64,000 bases of DNA. It comes from Mercurialis annua (taxonomy: Eukaryota > Streptophyta > Magnoliopsida > Malpighiales > Euphorbiaceae). The DNA lies in the NCBI RefSeq assembly GCF_937616625.2, contig NC_065571.1, forward strand, positions 3,474,501 to 3,538,500, given 5' to 3'. Each line of letters begins with the position of its first letter. Positions within the stretch are counted from its first letter, which is position 1. Shown here in pieces: positions 48,116 through 62,600 of the stretch. The translations under genes were made by a program, and so were the position numbers. The notes below the pieces were generated by a model that saw only the letters and a program-made list of their open reading frames with translations, did no database searches and was not told the DNA's origin.

Positions 48116-48425
48116 TAAAATAAGTATTCTTTACTTTAATATATGAAATAATTATCTATAAAATTATAATTATATGATTTTGTAGAATAAGCACTCCCAT
48201 GAAATAGAATAACTATTTTATTCTAATTGCATTCCATAAACCAAACACGGCTAAAAAGGAAAAAACATTCCAAGGTTAATATAACTTGAGTGTGTCATTT
48301 AAATTTTGAACAAAGTATCACTTTACCCCCTCAACTTGCCACAAAATATCAAAAAAGTCAAAAGCCGGAAAACTAAATCATTTTTACCCTAAACTTGGCA
48401 AAACCGGCTCAAAAGCACCCCTATG

Positions 48426-48625
48426 GATTGAGATTCCTTCAAGTTCAAATGAACTTGAGGGGGTCATGTTCATAATCTACACCATTCATTGTAAAATGAA
48501 TGGTGTAGATTAATTTGATTAAAATTGTACCTTTTTGATCCATACCGTTTATTTTACAATGAACAGTGTAGATCGTGAACATGACTCCCTCAAGTTTATT
48601 TTGAACTTGAAGGAATCCCAATCAT
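48426..48625. mobile_element. Nested fold-back MITE
   Basis: Arms ATTCCTTCAAGTTCAAATGA and the complement of ATTCCTTCAAGTTCAAAATA, extending through a second mirrored segment (CATGTTCA...ATCTACAC). CCCTATG occurs on both flanks. The borders are approximate to a few bases. Confidence 0.7.
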
Positions 48626-48990
48626 ACCCCTATGCTTACGTGACACCTTAATTGGAAAGTGAGTTTCTAAGTAATCATAATTTATTATAATTAGTCAACT
48701 TAAATACTAACTAATCCCAATTAAATCCTAATTAATCAAGGAGTTTTTGTGAACTTTTTTTTAAAATTTTATTTGATTTCCGGCGAGGAGGAGTTCTCCT
48801 CGCCGAAAAAGGGGAGCGGCTGCTCCTTTATTTTTTTTTTAAATTTAAAACAATTTAATTTTTTTGTTAAAAAATTAATTCATGGTTAATTTATGATATA
48901 TATAAAATTTAGGGGTTAATTTGTTATATAAAATTTTAAATTAAAGGGATTAAATTATTTTTAAAAAAATTATTAGGTATTAATTTAAAA

Positions 48991-49824
48991 AGCAGATTAC
49001 TCTAAGGTCCCTCACATTTGTCATAATTCACAGTTTGGTACCTTTTGTTTGAAAATCAAACGATTGAATACCTCAGTTTTGATTTCGTAAACTATAAGAT
49101 TCTTCAATTAAATATAGGTACTAAATCGTTAATGTAATGAAATCGGTGGTACCAAATCGTTTGAAAATGAGGTACCAAATCGTAGGGGTGTGCAAAAATC
49201 GATTAAAAACGAAAAATCAAAGCAGACCGAAAATAGGTTCAGTTCGGTTTTGAAATTTTTTTGGTTCGGTTTTTGATTTGAGAAATCCAAAAACACCAAA
49301 ATAACCGAAATTATATTATATACATCAAATAGTCGAATTTTTTATCTATTTTTATTTAAGAAAATAAAAAGTATCAAGGTTGTGGATCGACCTCTAGTTG
49401 CCTAAAAAGGTTGGAGCGCGCTGTTCCATTTTACTGCAAATGAATATTGTTCTATTTTACCATATTTTATATATATTCGGTTACCAACCGAATCGAATCA
49501 AAATTTTTCCTTTTCGGTTCGGTTTTTAAATGGTCCAAAAACCGATCGTTTTTTGTTAATCGAACCGACCACAATCCCGAATCCACTGATGCACATCCCT
49601 ATCAAATCTTTTGCATAATTGAAATTGAGGTATCAAATTGTTTATATAATCGAAACTGAAGTATCGAATCGTTTGAAATTAAATTTTAAATTATTAACGG
49701 AACTAATAGAAGGGTCTTATAGTTTACAAAATCAAAACTGAGGTATCAAATCGTTTGATTTTTAAATAAGGGACACCAAACTGTGAATTATGATAAACGT
49801 GAGGAGTTTTAAAGTAATTTGCTC
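48991..49824. mobile_element. Nested Mutator-like fold-back element
   Basis: Flanked by TAATTTAAAA at 48981-48990 and 49825-49834. Left end AGCAGATTACTCTAAGG; the complement of the right end is GAGCAAATTACTTTAAAAC. Both arms share CATAATTCACAGTTTGGT. It contains the hAT MITE at 49183-49601. Confidence 0.8.
49183..49601. mobile_element. hAT-type MITE nested at third level
   Basis: Starts TAGGGGTGTGCAAAAATCGA and ends with the complement of TAGGGATGTGCATC. The flanks CCAAATCG and TCAAATCT match at six of eight positions, consistent with a decayed 8-bp duplication. The interior is rich in GGTTCGGTTTT. Confidence 0.7.
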
Positions 49825-50064
49825 TAATTTAAAATGTTCAAAAATAGGATCAGTTTAAACTTTTTGCCATAAAAAATCACATAGGGAAAAAAACCACCAT
49901 TAATATCGAAGAGTGTGTCTCACTCTCTTGGATGAGAATGAGGAGGAGTGTTTTTGATCCGATTTTACCAAATTTAAGGTAAAAGCCATTTTTTTTTGCT
50001 AGTTTTGACGTTTATATTTCGTGCCAAGTTGAGGGGTAAAATAATCCTTTGTTCCTTAAATTTT

Positions 50065-50645
50065 GTGCAACCTCTTATTTCACGTGTCTGCCTGTTTCTC
50101 AATCATTGGTTAAGCTATTAGAGTCCTGTCATCAAACCTTGATCCAAAAACGAGCGAACCATCGCGCCAACAAGCAAACAGTAAGACACGTGTGGTCTTA
50201 CTTATGAGCCAATCAGATGAATCTGTGTGCGTCTCCAGGCACTGTTGTAGTGGTCATCCAGTCCGCAGTGTATAATAATACCACTAGTACTCCACCATAA
50301 GCTAGTAATGGCTATTCCGTAATTAAGTCCAAACTCAAGGGCATTAGTACTCTTTTATTCAGTACTTTTCTCTTTCTATTATCGAAGGGCGAGGAACGAC
50401 ACTTGCACAGGAAAGAATAAAAAGTAAATAGAAAGAAAAAAAAAGTTTGAGAGAAAAAAAAATCGAAGGTTCATTTAGATACGTTAATGGCGGTTAGGGT
50501 TTCTGTTGATCCCGGAACCTGAATTTATCTTTTTAATTTATTATCTAATTTATCTATCTTTATCTTTAAACCCTAATTTTTAACATCTAATAAAGTCTTA
50601 GGCAAATTTGGGGTTTCTAATTTGAGTATTAAGCTACAGCTAAGT
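50065..50645 (+). promoter_or_regulatory. PP4R3 promoter and 5' leader region
   Basis: Non-coding. A purine-rich stretch (about 50400-50470) and AAACCCTAA at about 50567-50575, a telo-box-like motif, precede the ATG at 50646. The transcription start is not determinable from sequence. Confidence 0.45.
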
Positions 50646-53600
50646 ATGGGCGCATTAGAAAAATCACAAGCAAACTCCAATTCGATGCAGGTAAGTTATT
50701 TTCCGAAGCTGTGTGTAGTTTAATTCGTGTTTGCCCTAGATTTTGGCGTGTTGTGAAGTTAGTAATTTGGAAGCTCGAGTTTGCTTCCAAATTATGGTTC
50801 CTGTTTTTTTATGTTGTTCTATTTATATGTTTATTTTTGTGTAAGACTTAACGGTGTTGAATCTGTAGTTAGTTATGGTGTAACTCTGTTGGATTTGGTA
50901 ATTTCATGGGTTACTTGTGCAAATATGTATATTTTCATGGTTTCGAGAGAGTATGATATCATTTTAGGTTAGTTTATGGACTCGTGCTAGCTAATTCATG
51001 TAATTAATAGATGCTTAGGTTCTTGTTCGTATAGAATTTTGTAGTTCATATTATTTGTTATTCCTATCAGTAAGTAAGTAATGCAATTCAATCAGTTCAC
51101 AGGCTTTGTTAGAGGCTGCAAGTGTATGTTCTCTTTGTATGCAACTATGCATGGAAAGGGGTTGTTTAGTTCCTAGGCTTGTGTCCGGTTCATTCTTTTT
51201 CATTTAGGCGATGGGGACTGAAGGTTTATACAAATGGTAGCAATGTAAAACTTTTTACTGAAGTTGAATCATTGCAACTTGAGTTATTGAAGTGATGGCG
51301 CAGAGACTTGTCGGAGTTGAAAGGAAGAATTATTTTATTATGGCATGGTTTTGAATGGATTTTTTTAGTATCCGTGTTTATAGCTTGTCAGGTCAATGTT
51401 GATCTTGGTTCCCATGGAAAATAAGAAAGATTTGTTTTATTATGGCATGGGATTAAATGGATTGTTTTTAGTATCTTAGTTTATAGCTTGTCAGGTCAAT
51501 CTTGATCTTTGTTCCCATGGCAAATGAGAATTTTGGTGTGTAATCGTGGCGATATTATTTGTGGACAAGCTACTGATTTTTTTGAAGCGAGTCTCCTTAT
51601 ATATATAAAATAAAGTTTCGATGCTTATTATATGTAGGGGATGCTGTCTTTCACTTTTCTCATCCACACTTGTTCTTTCTTTTCTTTCCTTAATTGGCAC
51701 ATTCTGCAATTGCGTAAGTTGCTGCAGTGCATGATTGCATTTGAATTGAATTAGTTTTCTTCCTTTAAAGATTGACCATCATTTTATTGACATGGATATT
51801 CGAATCAAAATGGTTTCTAATTCTATTGTATTTTTACCACACTTTTTGATGCTTGTTTGTTATGAAAAGCATTTACTGTAAGTTATCATGCCATTTATTA
51901 TTCTTTTGTTATGCACATCAATCTCTGTATTTAGGACGTCCTCATTTCTCTTGCCTTATTAATTTGGCTTAAAGTCATGTATATTGCTCTTCTACTTTTG
52001 TGGTGTCTTGTATGCGCTCCTTTGCACGAATCTGTCTGCTATATAACCAACAATTTTGGTTTTCAAAGTCTATAGCTCTTTTTGATTAGAAATATTTAAC
52101 TCATACTGATTGCTCATGGTTGATGCATATCAATTTCTGACACGAACTTGTTTTTTTGCTCACATTTAGAGAACCATGCTCATGTAATGATTGTTCTTTT
52201 CAAATGTCTGTTTCTACAATTGGGTGCGGGAATGTTACTAGGCTGGGAAAACTGAGTAGCTGAAAGTTTTAATGTGCTGTGCATGAAGTGATGAAATGTT
52301 GCATGTATTTGATAACTAGTTAAATAGATAGATAGATAAACAGACAGGCACAAAAGATAAAGGTAGATTAATAAATTGAAGGGTAGGGATGAAGAGGCAT
52401 AAAGATTAGGATGTGTGCAAGGTGTTGTTACCCGCGACCCATTTTCAAACGATATAATTCGACCCGTACCCAATTGTAATTTGTCCTATACCCAAACGAT
52501 GTAATTCAACCTATACCCAGACGATGTAATTCAACCCTCATACCCATACCTAAACCCAATTGGGTAAAATTATTTACTATAAAATATTCATATTTACAAT
52601 CGTGGTTTTCTGAGTTCATCTTGTAGGGTTGCATCTACATGATCATGACAAGATAAGATAGTAACTTAGCTTAAATTTATTACCAAATTTAGCCCCAAAA
52701 GAGAAAACTTTTAATTCTACAATTAAGCATTTTATCTTGCATATTTGGTATTATGCTTAATCTGTCTTTTTTTTAATCTTGAGTAGTCACCCATATGGCT
52801 TGGTTTACATTATTGCAGCGGGTAAAGGTTTACCGCCTGAATGAAGATGGTAAATGGGATGACCAAGGGACAGGGCATGTTACTGTTGACTATCTGGAGG
52901 TATGTTCAAATTCTTTTTATTGGATCTTTCCTTTTGTTAGCTACATATTTATGTTGAATTTAATAAAAAAAACTATATGTAGTTATTAAAATGTTTAATT
53001 GATGTCCTGCATTTGGATGAATTTAAATGTTATAAAGCAGAGATCAGAAGAACTTGGCCTGTTTGTTATTGATGAAGAAGACAATGAAACGTTACTTCTG
53101 CATCGTATCATACCAGATGACATATACAGAAAGCAAGAAGGTATTCTAGCGACTTAATTGTCAGCTCGTTGCTAGTACTTTCTAATCCTGGAAGATAATT
53201 AGCACAATGTAATGTTCTCATGATTTCTTGAGCTGGTCAAATAGTTTAATTATTTTGTTGTTTTTACTTGTTACTCTTAGATACGATAATCTCATGGAGA
53301 GACCCAGAATATTCTACAGAATTAGCGTTGAGCTTTCAAGAAACAACAGGATGCTCATACATATGGTAACAGCTTTTATTTTTTTTTTGATTTTTCTAAA
53401 GGTATTCTGATGCTGAATCTGTGTGTTTGCTTTTCTTAGGGATCATATTTGTAACGTGCAAAGAAGTCTGCAGTTTAGTACTCTAAACAGTAAGTACTAA
53501 TATTCAAATCTACCCAAAAACTGTTTTTCTCAATTAAACAATGATTTAACATTAGTCTTGATTTTGAAGAACTTCTCTTTCTTTTGAAGGTTTTTTGCTA

Positions 53601-56600
53601 TTGAATGTAAGATTCTATCATTTGATGTAAACCCAAGATATGTCTATTATGCTTCTTTTTACATGGGTGTCTTTATATACTTTCTTGTGCTTATTGTTTT
53701 ACTAATAGATTTTTGTACTGATTAAGATTGCCCAAAATTCATTTGTTTTTTCTCTTCAAATTTTAAGTTGGAATTCCGTGTTTAACATTTAATTGTCCAA
53801 TCTCTTAGCATATGAAATGATTTCATTGCTAAAAGTATAGCTCATTCTGAACAATCAGAGTAGTTTTTGCGTCATGTGGCTTAGGTTCTTATCTCATTCC
53901 TAAAGTTCTTTCATTGACATGATATCCGAATGTCTAGTTTCATTCTTGCGGTACTTGCATTTCTGTTGCCAAAACAAAGTAAATACATTATAATTTATAA
54001 TGATGAGATAAGTTTTGAATACTCCTATTCAATATTGCAGGTGAGACGTTTCACAGTATGAATAGTGAGTTGAGGGAGTTGCCTGCAGTTGAACTTTCCA
54101 CTCTTCCGTTGATACTGAAGGTTCGATTGTTGTTGTTTTTGTCATTCTTCATTTTACACACTTTTTTTGCGCTTACGCTTGCACTTAAACTTGCACTTTG
54201 CACTTCGCAATTTCATTAGTTCTTTCTTTCACTTGAATTTTGTAAATGATGATGAAATCTTGTGATGGGTGTTACCATAGATTCTTTCCTACATAAATTG
54301 TTTTCATGTCTTTGTTTTGCTCGTTTCTTTCAACCAGAACTATGTGTTTCTAGTTATCATGTGTAGAACTGTGTGTGGACTTGTTCATTCTTGTGGATGG
54401 CCGCTCAACAAACTTGAATGATTTTATTTTGCAGACTGTATCTGACAGTGGAATTTCTGATCAGATGAGATTGGCAGAGCTTATTTTAAACGATGTAAGC
54501 TTCACATGAACTTTGTCAGTTTGTCTTTTATGTTTCGTTGATTAGATGATGTTGTCTTCACATTTTTCATCAACTTTAGTGCCCAACTGTCAATTTATTT
54601 AATCAATTTTTGATCGTCAATTATGCTTCTGAGCTGATCTCTGCATTCTTTTGCATAAATACACATGTTGGTTAGTAAAAAGGCATTGCAATTAGTATAA
54701 CTGAATTAATTGACCAAACCAAACCGAAATTTTATTTGGGTTTGATTTTTGGTTAATTCGGTTCGATTATGGTTAAGAATTATGGAAATTTTGGTTAATT
54801 CAGTTTCGCTATCAATCTAAAATTTGCGAATTGACCGAACCGACCAAATTAACTGAAATTTAAAACGATGTTCTTTTGATGTGTGTGTATATATATATTT
54901 AATGGTATATTGTAATTTTTTAGAAATATCCAAAGACTCTCAGCCCTCTCTTTGTTCTTCATTCACCAAAACATCTCTATTTTTTCTTTCCTTTATTCTA
55001 TACACTCGGCCTTTTGGATCTTGAATTTATATTTTGATGGGTGCGAAGAAGTTCTCAGATCAGTATAGTATTAGGGAATTAATGGTCTGCAATTATCTTT
55101 AGCTGCTGCAAAATTTACCAATTTTGCAAAATTTCTTATATTTGTTTGATTTCACATTAAGTCCACCAATTTATCTTTGCTCTTGAAGAATGATTCTTCT
55201 GTAGGAAAAAAAGTGAATGAGCGAGTGTACATGGAGTACAATGTCTGCTTTAATATTGTTTATTCGGTTAACCAAAATAATCAACCAAACCCTAAATATT
55301 ATTTCGGTTAGATTATATTTGGTTTATACATAGTTCGGTTATAAAAAATTACAACAATTTGTTTCAGTTATTTCGGTACGTAGTGACCGAATTGACTGAT
55401 GCACACTAACTGCAATACCTTCATCATGGTGCTGGTTGTGATTATGTACAGTTTTATTGTTCATTGTGCCAATGGAGATTCCATAATGGAAATTCTACCA
55501 ACTTTAGGTCTAGTGCTTGAAAAAAAAAAGAAAGGACAGAGGTGCAATCTTTCAAATTAACAGCACCAATATCTTCTTCACCTTGTTTTTTCTTCTTCTT
55601 TGGAGAAGCTAAGAACTTATAGCAATAAGTGAATATTGATGGTGGTGAATTTTATGAGTATCAGTATGTTCATTGAATTGGATAACATGGTCAGGAAATG
55701 ATTGTTTGGTTGTCTCATCTGTATGTCCTAATAAAATACTTGGTAGTTATTAAAAAGATTATCTTTTTTTTGAGGCTGACAATCATAATGTGCTATTTGT
55801 ATAATTTGTTCATAATGTTTCGTTTTTCCCGGATAACAATTGTTTCTTGATATTCTCCTGGATATAAGTTTTTCATATTATTCAGTGGTTGATCGTTGTT
55901 GAATTTCTGAGTAAAATTTCTTTTCTGCAGCAAGAGTTCTTCCACAAGCTGATGGACCTGTTTAAAATATGTGAAGATCTGGATAATACTGATGGCCTTC
56001 ACATGATATTTAAAATTGTCAGAGGAATCTGTCAGTACCCATTGTAGACACATATCGTTTTTAATTTATGTGTAATACCTGTTTCTTCTTATTCTGCTTG
56101 ACCATTCTCTTAATTTCCTCTGTTTATTGCAGTTTTTCTTAATAATCCCCAGATTTTTGAGAAAATTTTTGGCGATGAATTGATCATGGATATTATCGGC
56201 TCCCTTGAGTGTAAGTATTCTTCTAGTTGTTGTTGTGCAGCATTTTGTATATATTTTTGTAGTGTATGAATAAAATCCAACAACATTTGAGCAACTCGGT
56301 CTTTACAGTTCCCTTATGCTTTATGCCAATTCTGAATATTGTTTGTTTCTTTTAATTTCATATGGGGTTCTGATAAATGTTATGATGTGCTGTAATTTGA
56401 GCATGAACTAATTTTGATCTTTTTGGTGATCAAGCCGTTAATGGTGAGTGAAACCTGTGGTTAGATAATAAATTGTTAACTATTTTAGTGATTAAACTGA
56501 GATATTAAATTCTCTTCGGATATGCATGTGCTATATCATTTTGCTGCCTCTACTCTCTAAATAATAAATTCATGTTAGTGTTTGTGGTGGTATTGGATTA

Positions 56601-59600
56601 TTCTCATAGTCTAGAAAGTTATTAAATACTTCTTTTTTGTATTCTCATTTTATGCATTAGTTAAATGAACTGATATTCATGCTCTATCGAATCTCTCTAA
56701 TCCTGGACATTTTTCCCCCCTTCTTTTTCATTTTGGTCCCAGTAATTGGTTTCTTATGCTTAATTTAAGTTGGTCCATACATTATAGTGCAGTAGTTTAG
56801 AGATCTGTTTTTCATCAGTACTAGTAGTTGATGGTGACGAAATGCCTGTTTTCAGATGACCCTGAAATATCTCATGTTCAACATCACCGTAATTTTTTGA
56901 AAGAGCATGTTGTCTTCAAGGAGGTAAATTGCTAACTACTGATTTCCTTTTTCACTTAATGCTGGAGAAGGGTATTGCAGGAATAGGGTGCAAGATGCTT
57001 TGTTTTTTTCTTGAAGTCATAACTTGTTTCTGACATGTATTCACATCTTCATTTTCTAAGGCCATACCGATCAAAGATCCTCTTGTCTTATCAAAGATTC
57101 ACCAGACATATAGAGTTGGCTATTTGAAGGTATCTTGGGTGTAGCTACTACTAGTGCCTTGCTCGTCTCTAGACCGAGAATTCTTATCTTTTGGTATCTG
57201 TTTTAGGATGTTGTCTTGGCTAGAATATTGGATGAGGCAACAGTTCAAAATCTCAATTCCATAATTCATGGAAATAATGCAGTTGTAAGATTTCAAATTT
57301 TCTCTTTAATATGTTACATATCATTAATATGTCTTCAATTGGGTTTGCATTTGTTGGCTCTTGTTATTTGTATCTCTAATTTTATTCCTTCTTCTAGGTT
57401 GTTTCTTTGTTAAAGGATGACAGTACGTTTATTCAGGAATTATTTGCGAGGTTGAGATCGCCCACTACGTCTGCAGAATCTAAGAAAAATTTGGTAATTG
57501 TGAACATTGAAATTTATTTTCTGCTTTTCTGTCAGTATGATAGGAATAGAGTATTGCTTGAGAGTTGATTGATCTGAATTTCAGAATATTATTGGATGAA
57601 GTAATAGTTTTTTTCTTTTCTTTTTTGGGATTGCTTATCTTTTTAGTTAGATTCTTATCTTGGTATACATCTTGATCACTGTTTAATTGCTGGTATATGC
57701 TCCAATTCAGAATATCTATAGGTTTCTAGACATGTGGTTAATTTTTCTTTTTCTCAAACATTAGTGATTTTATGATTACATATAAGAAAATGCTGAAATA
57801 AATATATACTGCAAAGGATGAAACCAGTAATTCTTGAAAGTGTCCTTTACTTAAAATTTCAGCTATAACATTTGATTGTCAAAATGAGGACAATTATATG
57901 CTGTAGCAGGGTTAGCATTGGATGTTAACTCAGCTCTCTTGTTCAGTACTAATGTGATAGGAAATGGACCATCTTTCCTAGAGAGCTTTTCTCTTAGGAA
58001 ATTGAACTGTCTTGTCATTAGAGCCATTCCATAGGTTGTTTCTCAGCTCTATAGTTATAGATTGTTTACCCTGTTCCAGATGTCAGACGTATGTACTTGT
58101 AATCCCAAGGTCAGGTGCAAAGATCACATTCCACGGAAGACTATTGCATTTTTATCACAAATTATTGAGCACATGCTAATATTGAGTTAGTGAGTGTATG
58201 GGCATTTTGATGATTTTGACGTCTATGATATCTGCTTACGGCCTTTGGTAGCTTTCTCTAATTTTCGTTCTACTTCTACATTTATGAGAATAGGTATTCT
58301 TTCTGCATGAGTTCTGTAGTTTAAGCAAAAGTTTGCAGATGGTCCAGCAACTCCGGCTGTTTAGGTATGTCCATAACTTTTTAGGACAGTTTTGCTCATT
58401 CATTTAGCTATATAATTTTTTTTTTAGTGAATTATGTTTCCATATGAGTATTGCATAAAAACAAATCACGAGTAAAGAATTTTGGTTCTTGTAGGGATCT
58501 CATGAACGAAGGTATATTTGATATCATAACAGAAGCTTTGCAGAATCAAGACAATAAGCTTATATTAACTGGGTAGTGATGACCTTTCTCTATGTCTTCA
58601 AATTCAATATGTTGCATTGTTTTTTCCCCATTGGATTTTCTGGCTAACACATCACTCGTTTCGTAACTCTAACTGCAAATCATTCTTATGGATGCAGGAC
58701 AGATATCCTTATTCTTTTCTTGAATCAGGATCCGAACCTTCTGCGCTCTTACGTTGTTAGGCAAGAAGGGATTCCACTTCTAGGGTTGTTGGTATGTACT
58801 CGATGAGTTTGTTTAAATACCTCTTACTAGGCTCAGATACATCTGAATTAACAAAATGATATACAAAACCTCGGTATTCATGTACATGTCCAAACTGGCA
58901 ACAAGAGATGAATTGGGCATTTTTCAGCACCCTTCAAGAGTGAAAAAAATAATGTTTCATTGATTCTATTATGAATTATTGAATTTCAATAAAAAATAGG
59001 AAGTAGGCGATCAAATTATCTACTTGTTATTGCCATAGTGAAAAAAAAAGCTACATTAAAAGATAAGTTGCTAGGAAGTTGATGAAGGGCAAATTTGAGC
59101 AACTTTTTTCTAGATATGTTTGAATAGAAAACAGCGGAATCTGAGTTTCAATTTAGGATATCAGGTCTAGAAATTAATTAAAAGACAATAAATAATAAAT
59201 TGAATTTCTAGAAATCAAATAAAAGAAAAGAACAGAGAGAAGTGAATCTGCATTATTCTAATTGCAGGAATCTGTAGTGTAGTAAATTCAAATATGATAA
59301 TAAACTTGATACAAGTCTAAGTACTTATAGAGAAACAATTCTACAAACCCAAGGACTTATCAAGATTTGTCCAAATTTATATTGGAACTTGAACTTAAGG
59401 AATAAAACTAATCATTATCTAACAATATGACATGACAATTAATTAAAGAGTTTTAATGACTCCATGATAATTTTATTCTCTGAAATTCAGGAAATTACAA
59501 AACACCCCTGATATATTAAATTGGAATTCTTGCAATGAAAACATCTATTCTGGCTTGATTGAATTTTTTTTTGACCTTATAACTAAGGATTAAGTTTCTG

Positions 59601-62600
59601 GCTTGATTGAAATTTTTTTGACCTTATAACTTAGGATTAAGTTTCTAATGCTATAATTCTTTTTTCAACATTGAAAGTTAGACTCGACTTCTCTTGTTTG
59701 TTGTCAGCTTGTGCGATACGCTGTTATGGACTCTCTTAAATGAAAGTTTCTCTGTGGGGCTTAACACATCCTTGAGCTGTTTTTTGATGGGAAAATCTTT
59801 CATTTTATCTTGGTTATTTTGTCGTGCTTTCTATTTTGTTTCACCATAGTGTATCTAGAGCAAAATTGGTACTCTTTATGTGTCTGCAAACTTTAATTTT
59901 TCCAGTAAGTTCTTCATATGCTTTAGGTTAAATTTATAATTCTTTTCATGAGTTATTTCGTAGTGCATGTTGGTATAATTTTATACCTGCTATGGTATGT
60001 TGCTGTGCTGCTTTTGGTTGTGTTTGGTTTAGATCTAAATTATGCTGCTGCTTTTTTTTGCCTTCCCCCCCTCTGCTTTGAATAAATTGACTGCACTGGA
60101 ATCCAAGATTATTATAATAACTATTATTATATTACTTAAATTTTAATAGTATATATTAATTTGGAATAATTAATAAAATTTCAATAGTATATTACTTGAA
60201 TTATGTTGATTCATTTCATTCAAACCCTAGGTTTATTTGCCTTGGATCCCTTTAGGTGTGATTGCTTAAACCTTTCTTAGTCTTGATTCTAGAATAAATT
60301 TCTATCCTATCTCTGTTTTTCCTTATAATTAAGATCTGAATGTCATTTAATCTTGAATTATGGCCTATCAAACCACTAGCTCTTGCAAATTACTCCAAGC
60401 TGTCCACTTATAATGCTTTGCTGATTCAGCATGTCTTTAACTGCCAACTACATTTTGTATATTCTATATGTTGCTTTGTTCCTTTAGCTTGTGACAGACT
60501 GGCAGTTGTTTTTTATTCAGGTTAAAGGTATGATAACAGATTTTGGAGAGGACATGCACTGCCAGTTTCTTGAGATCCTTCGTAGTTTGCTGGATTCATA
60601 TACATTGTCAGGAGCGCATGCACAGGTGCCTGTCTTGATTGTTCATTCCAAGTTCCAATATGAAGTATGATTATGGTTTTTATTCGTGTTGATTTTCCTT
60701 TTTTGTTTTGTTTTGCTTAATGTTATGTGTATGTGGCAATTACTTTTGCTCTGATCCCTATTTATCCCTTTTCTCCCCCTTTAACTCTAAAAAGAAAAAA
60801 AACCATACATTTCAATTCATTTCACTTGGATTAACTTTTAAAATTTGCCCTATATTATCGTGTGTTGGTGTATACCTGTTTGTATTTTTCTTTAAACGGC
60901 ACATTATATGCAGACCTTCGCGTTATGTTTCGGCAGTTCTATTTCTAACAGTAGTTCCAGAGTAGGCACTGCATTTATGTTTCTTTTTGTAGCTGTAGGT
61001 CTCTGAATGCTGACATGTAATTTGTATGTTATCTGTGACTTATAAGAAAAACTGGTCGGTAGAATATATTTTGCAAATATAATTCCTTCCTACACGTCGC
61101 GTCGAGTGCTTTATTTCGATTTGGTGGCTGACTGTTTTGTATATCTTTGCTACAGAGAGATAATATTATTGAGATTTTCTATGAGAAGCACGTGGGGCAG
61201 TTGATTGATGTTATAACAGCATCATGCCCAGTTGAAGGCACTGCTCAATCAATTGAAAGATCTACTGGTGGAAGAGTTGAAAATCAAAAGAGTGTGAAGC
61301 CAGAAATACTCTCAAACATTTGTGAATTGCTATGCTTCTGCGTTCTACACCATCCTTATAGAATAAAGTAACATCGTTTTACAACCTTTTTAATTTGTTT
61401 TCCATCTTGTACTTTCATGATTTGTAAAATGTTCATGTCTTCTTTGTGCAGGTGTAATTTTCTCCTCAATAATGCTATAGATAAAGTTCTGACACTAACG
61501 CGAAGAAGGGAAAAGTACCTTGTTGTTGCTGCAGTTCGTTTTGTTCGCACTATTCTTTCTCGTCATGTAAGTTCTTTTGATGGAACACATTATTTAATCA
61601 AAACGACCGGAAAAGAAAGCCATGTAAAAAAAATTAACTTATGTCATTTGCATCTTGTTTTCAAAATTATACCAGTGTTTAGCTTCCTAATTCTTATGGT
61701 ACTTCTATGCTTTTGTTGTGGTTTCACTATCGATTGTAATAAAATCATGATTTAAAAGAGAACAACTTGCATCATTATCTCAATTTTAATTCCACATGGG
61801 TTTTTTTTTCGAACTATTTATATTGGGAGGTTTTTTACCATCCGAAGAGCTTTGTCTTATGATTTTTTTTAAAATTTTAATATTTGGAAATCTTTAATGA
61901 TGTGTAGCAGTTATTGCAATCACAGGATGAGCATCTGATAAATCATTTTGTGAAGCACGACCTCCTTAAACCAATTTTAGATGCCTTTGTTGGCAATGGC
62001 AACCGATACAATCTGCTGCATTCTGCAGTTCTAGAGCTTTTTGAGTATATCCGCAAGGTGCCCGTTTTCTTAGTAACTCTATGTGTTCTTATTCTTGGAT
62101 GCGTTCTTTCGTTTTAATCGGTGATGCTTGATGTACTCAGGAAAATTTGAAATCATTGATCAAGTATTTGGTCGAGTCATTTTGGAATGAGTTGGTCAAA
62201 TTTGAGCATTTAGCTTCCATACAGGCTTTTAAGGTTAAATATGAGCAGGTATTCTCAACTTTTTCCTTTTTCCAGTTCAATATTTGGTTCAGTTTTTCCA
62301 TTCGCTGACAAATATAATTGCAGTGTCTAGAGAATTGTGTTGTGAAAAATAGTGGTAGCACATTAGATACGAGAAGGAGAATTGATGAGCGTGCTCTAGA
62401 AAAAGAAGAGGAAGAATACTTTAATGAGGACAGGTTAGTGTTAGTTAATGCTCATGTTTAACTTAATTTTTTTGCCTTAAATTTTTCTGACTGGAATTGA
62501 TACATAATCAGTGATGAAGAAGATACGGCATCTGCATCACATGCCAAAAGGGTTAAGCCCGACACTTCTGTTTCTAATGGAGTTGCTGCAAGTCATCCAT

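Larger units (their letters stand above)
48308..50055. mobile_element. Outer Mutator-like fold-back element hosting nested insertions
   Basis: Perfect 9-bp flank TTAAATTTT (48299-48307 and 50056-50064). Left end GAACAAAGTATCACTTTACC, right end the complement of GGAACAAAGGATTATTTTAC, each followed by a CCCCTCAACTTG motif. Three further elements lie inside (about 48426-48625, 48991-49824 and, within that, 49183-49601), so the original element was much shorter. Confidence 0.8.
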
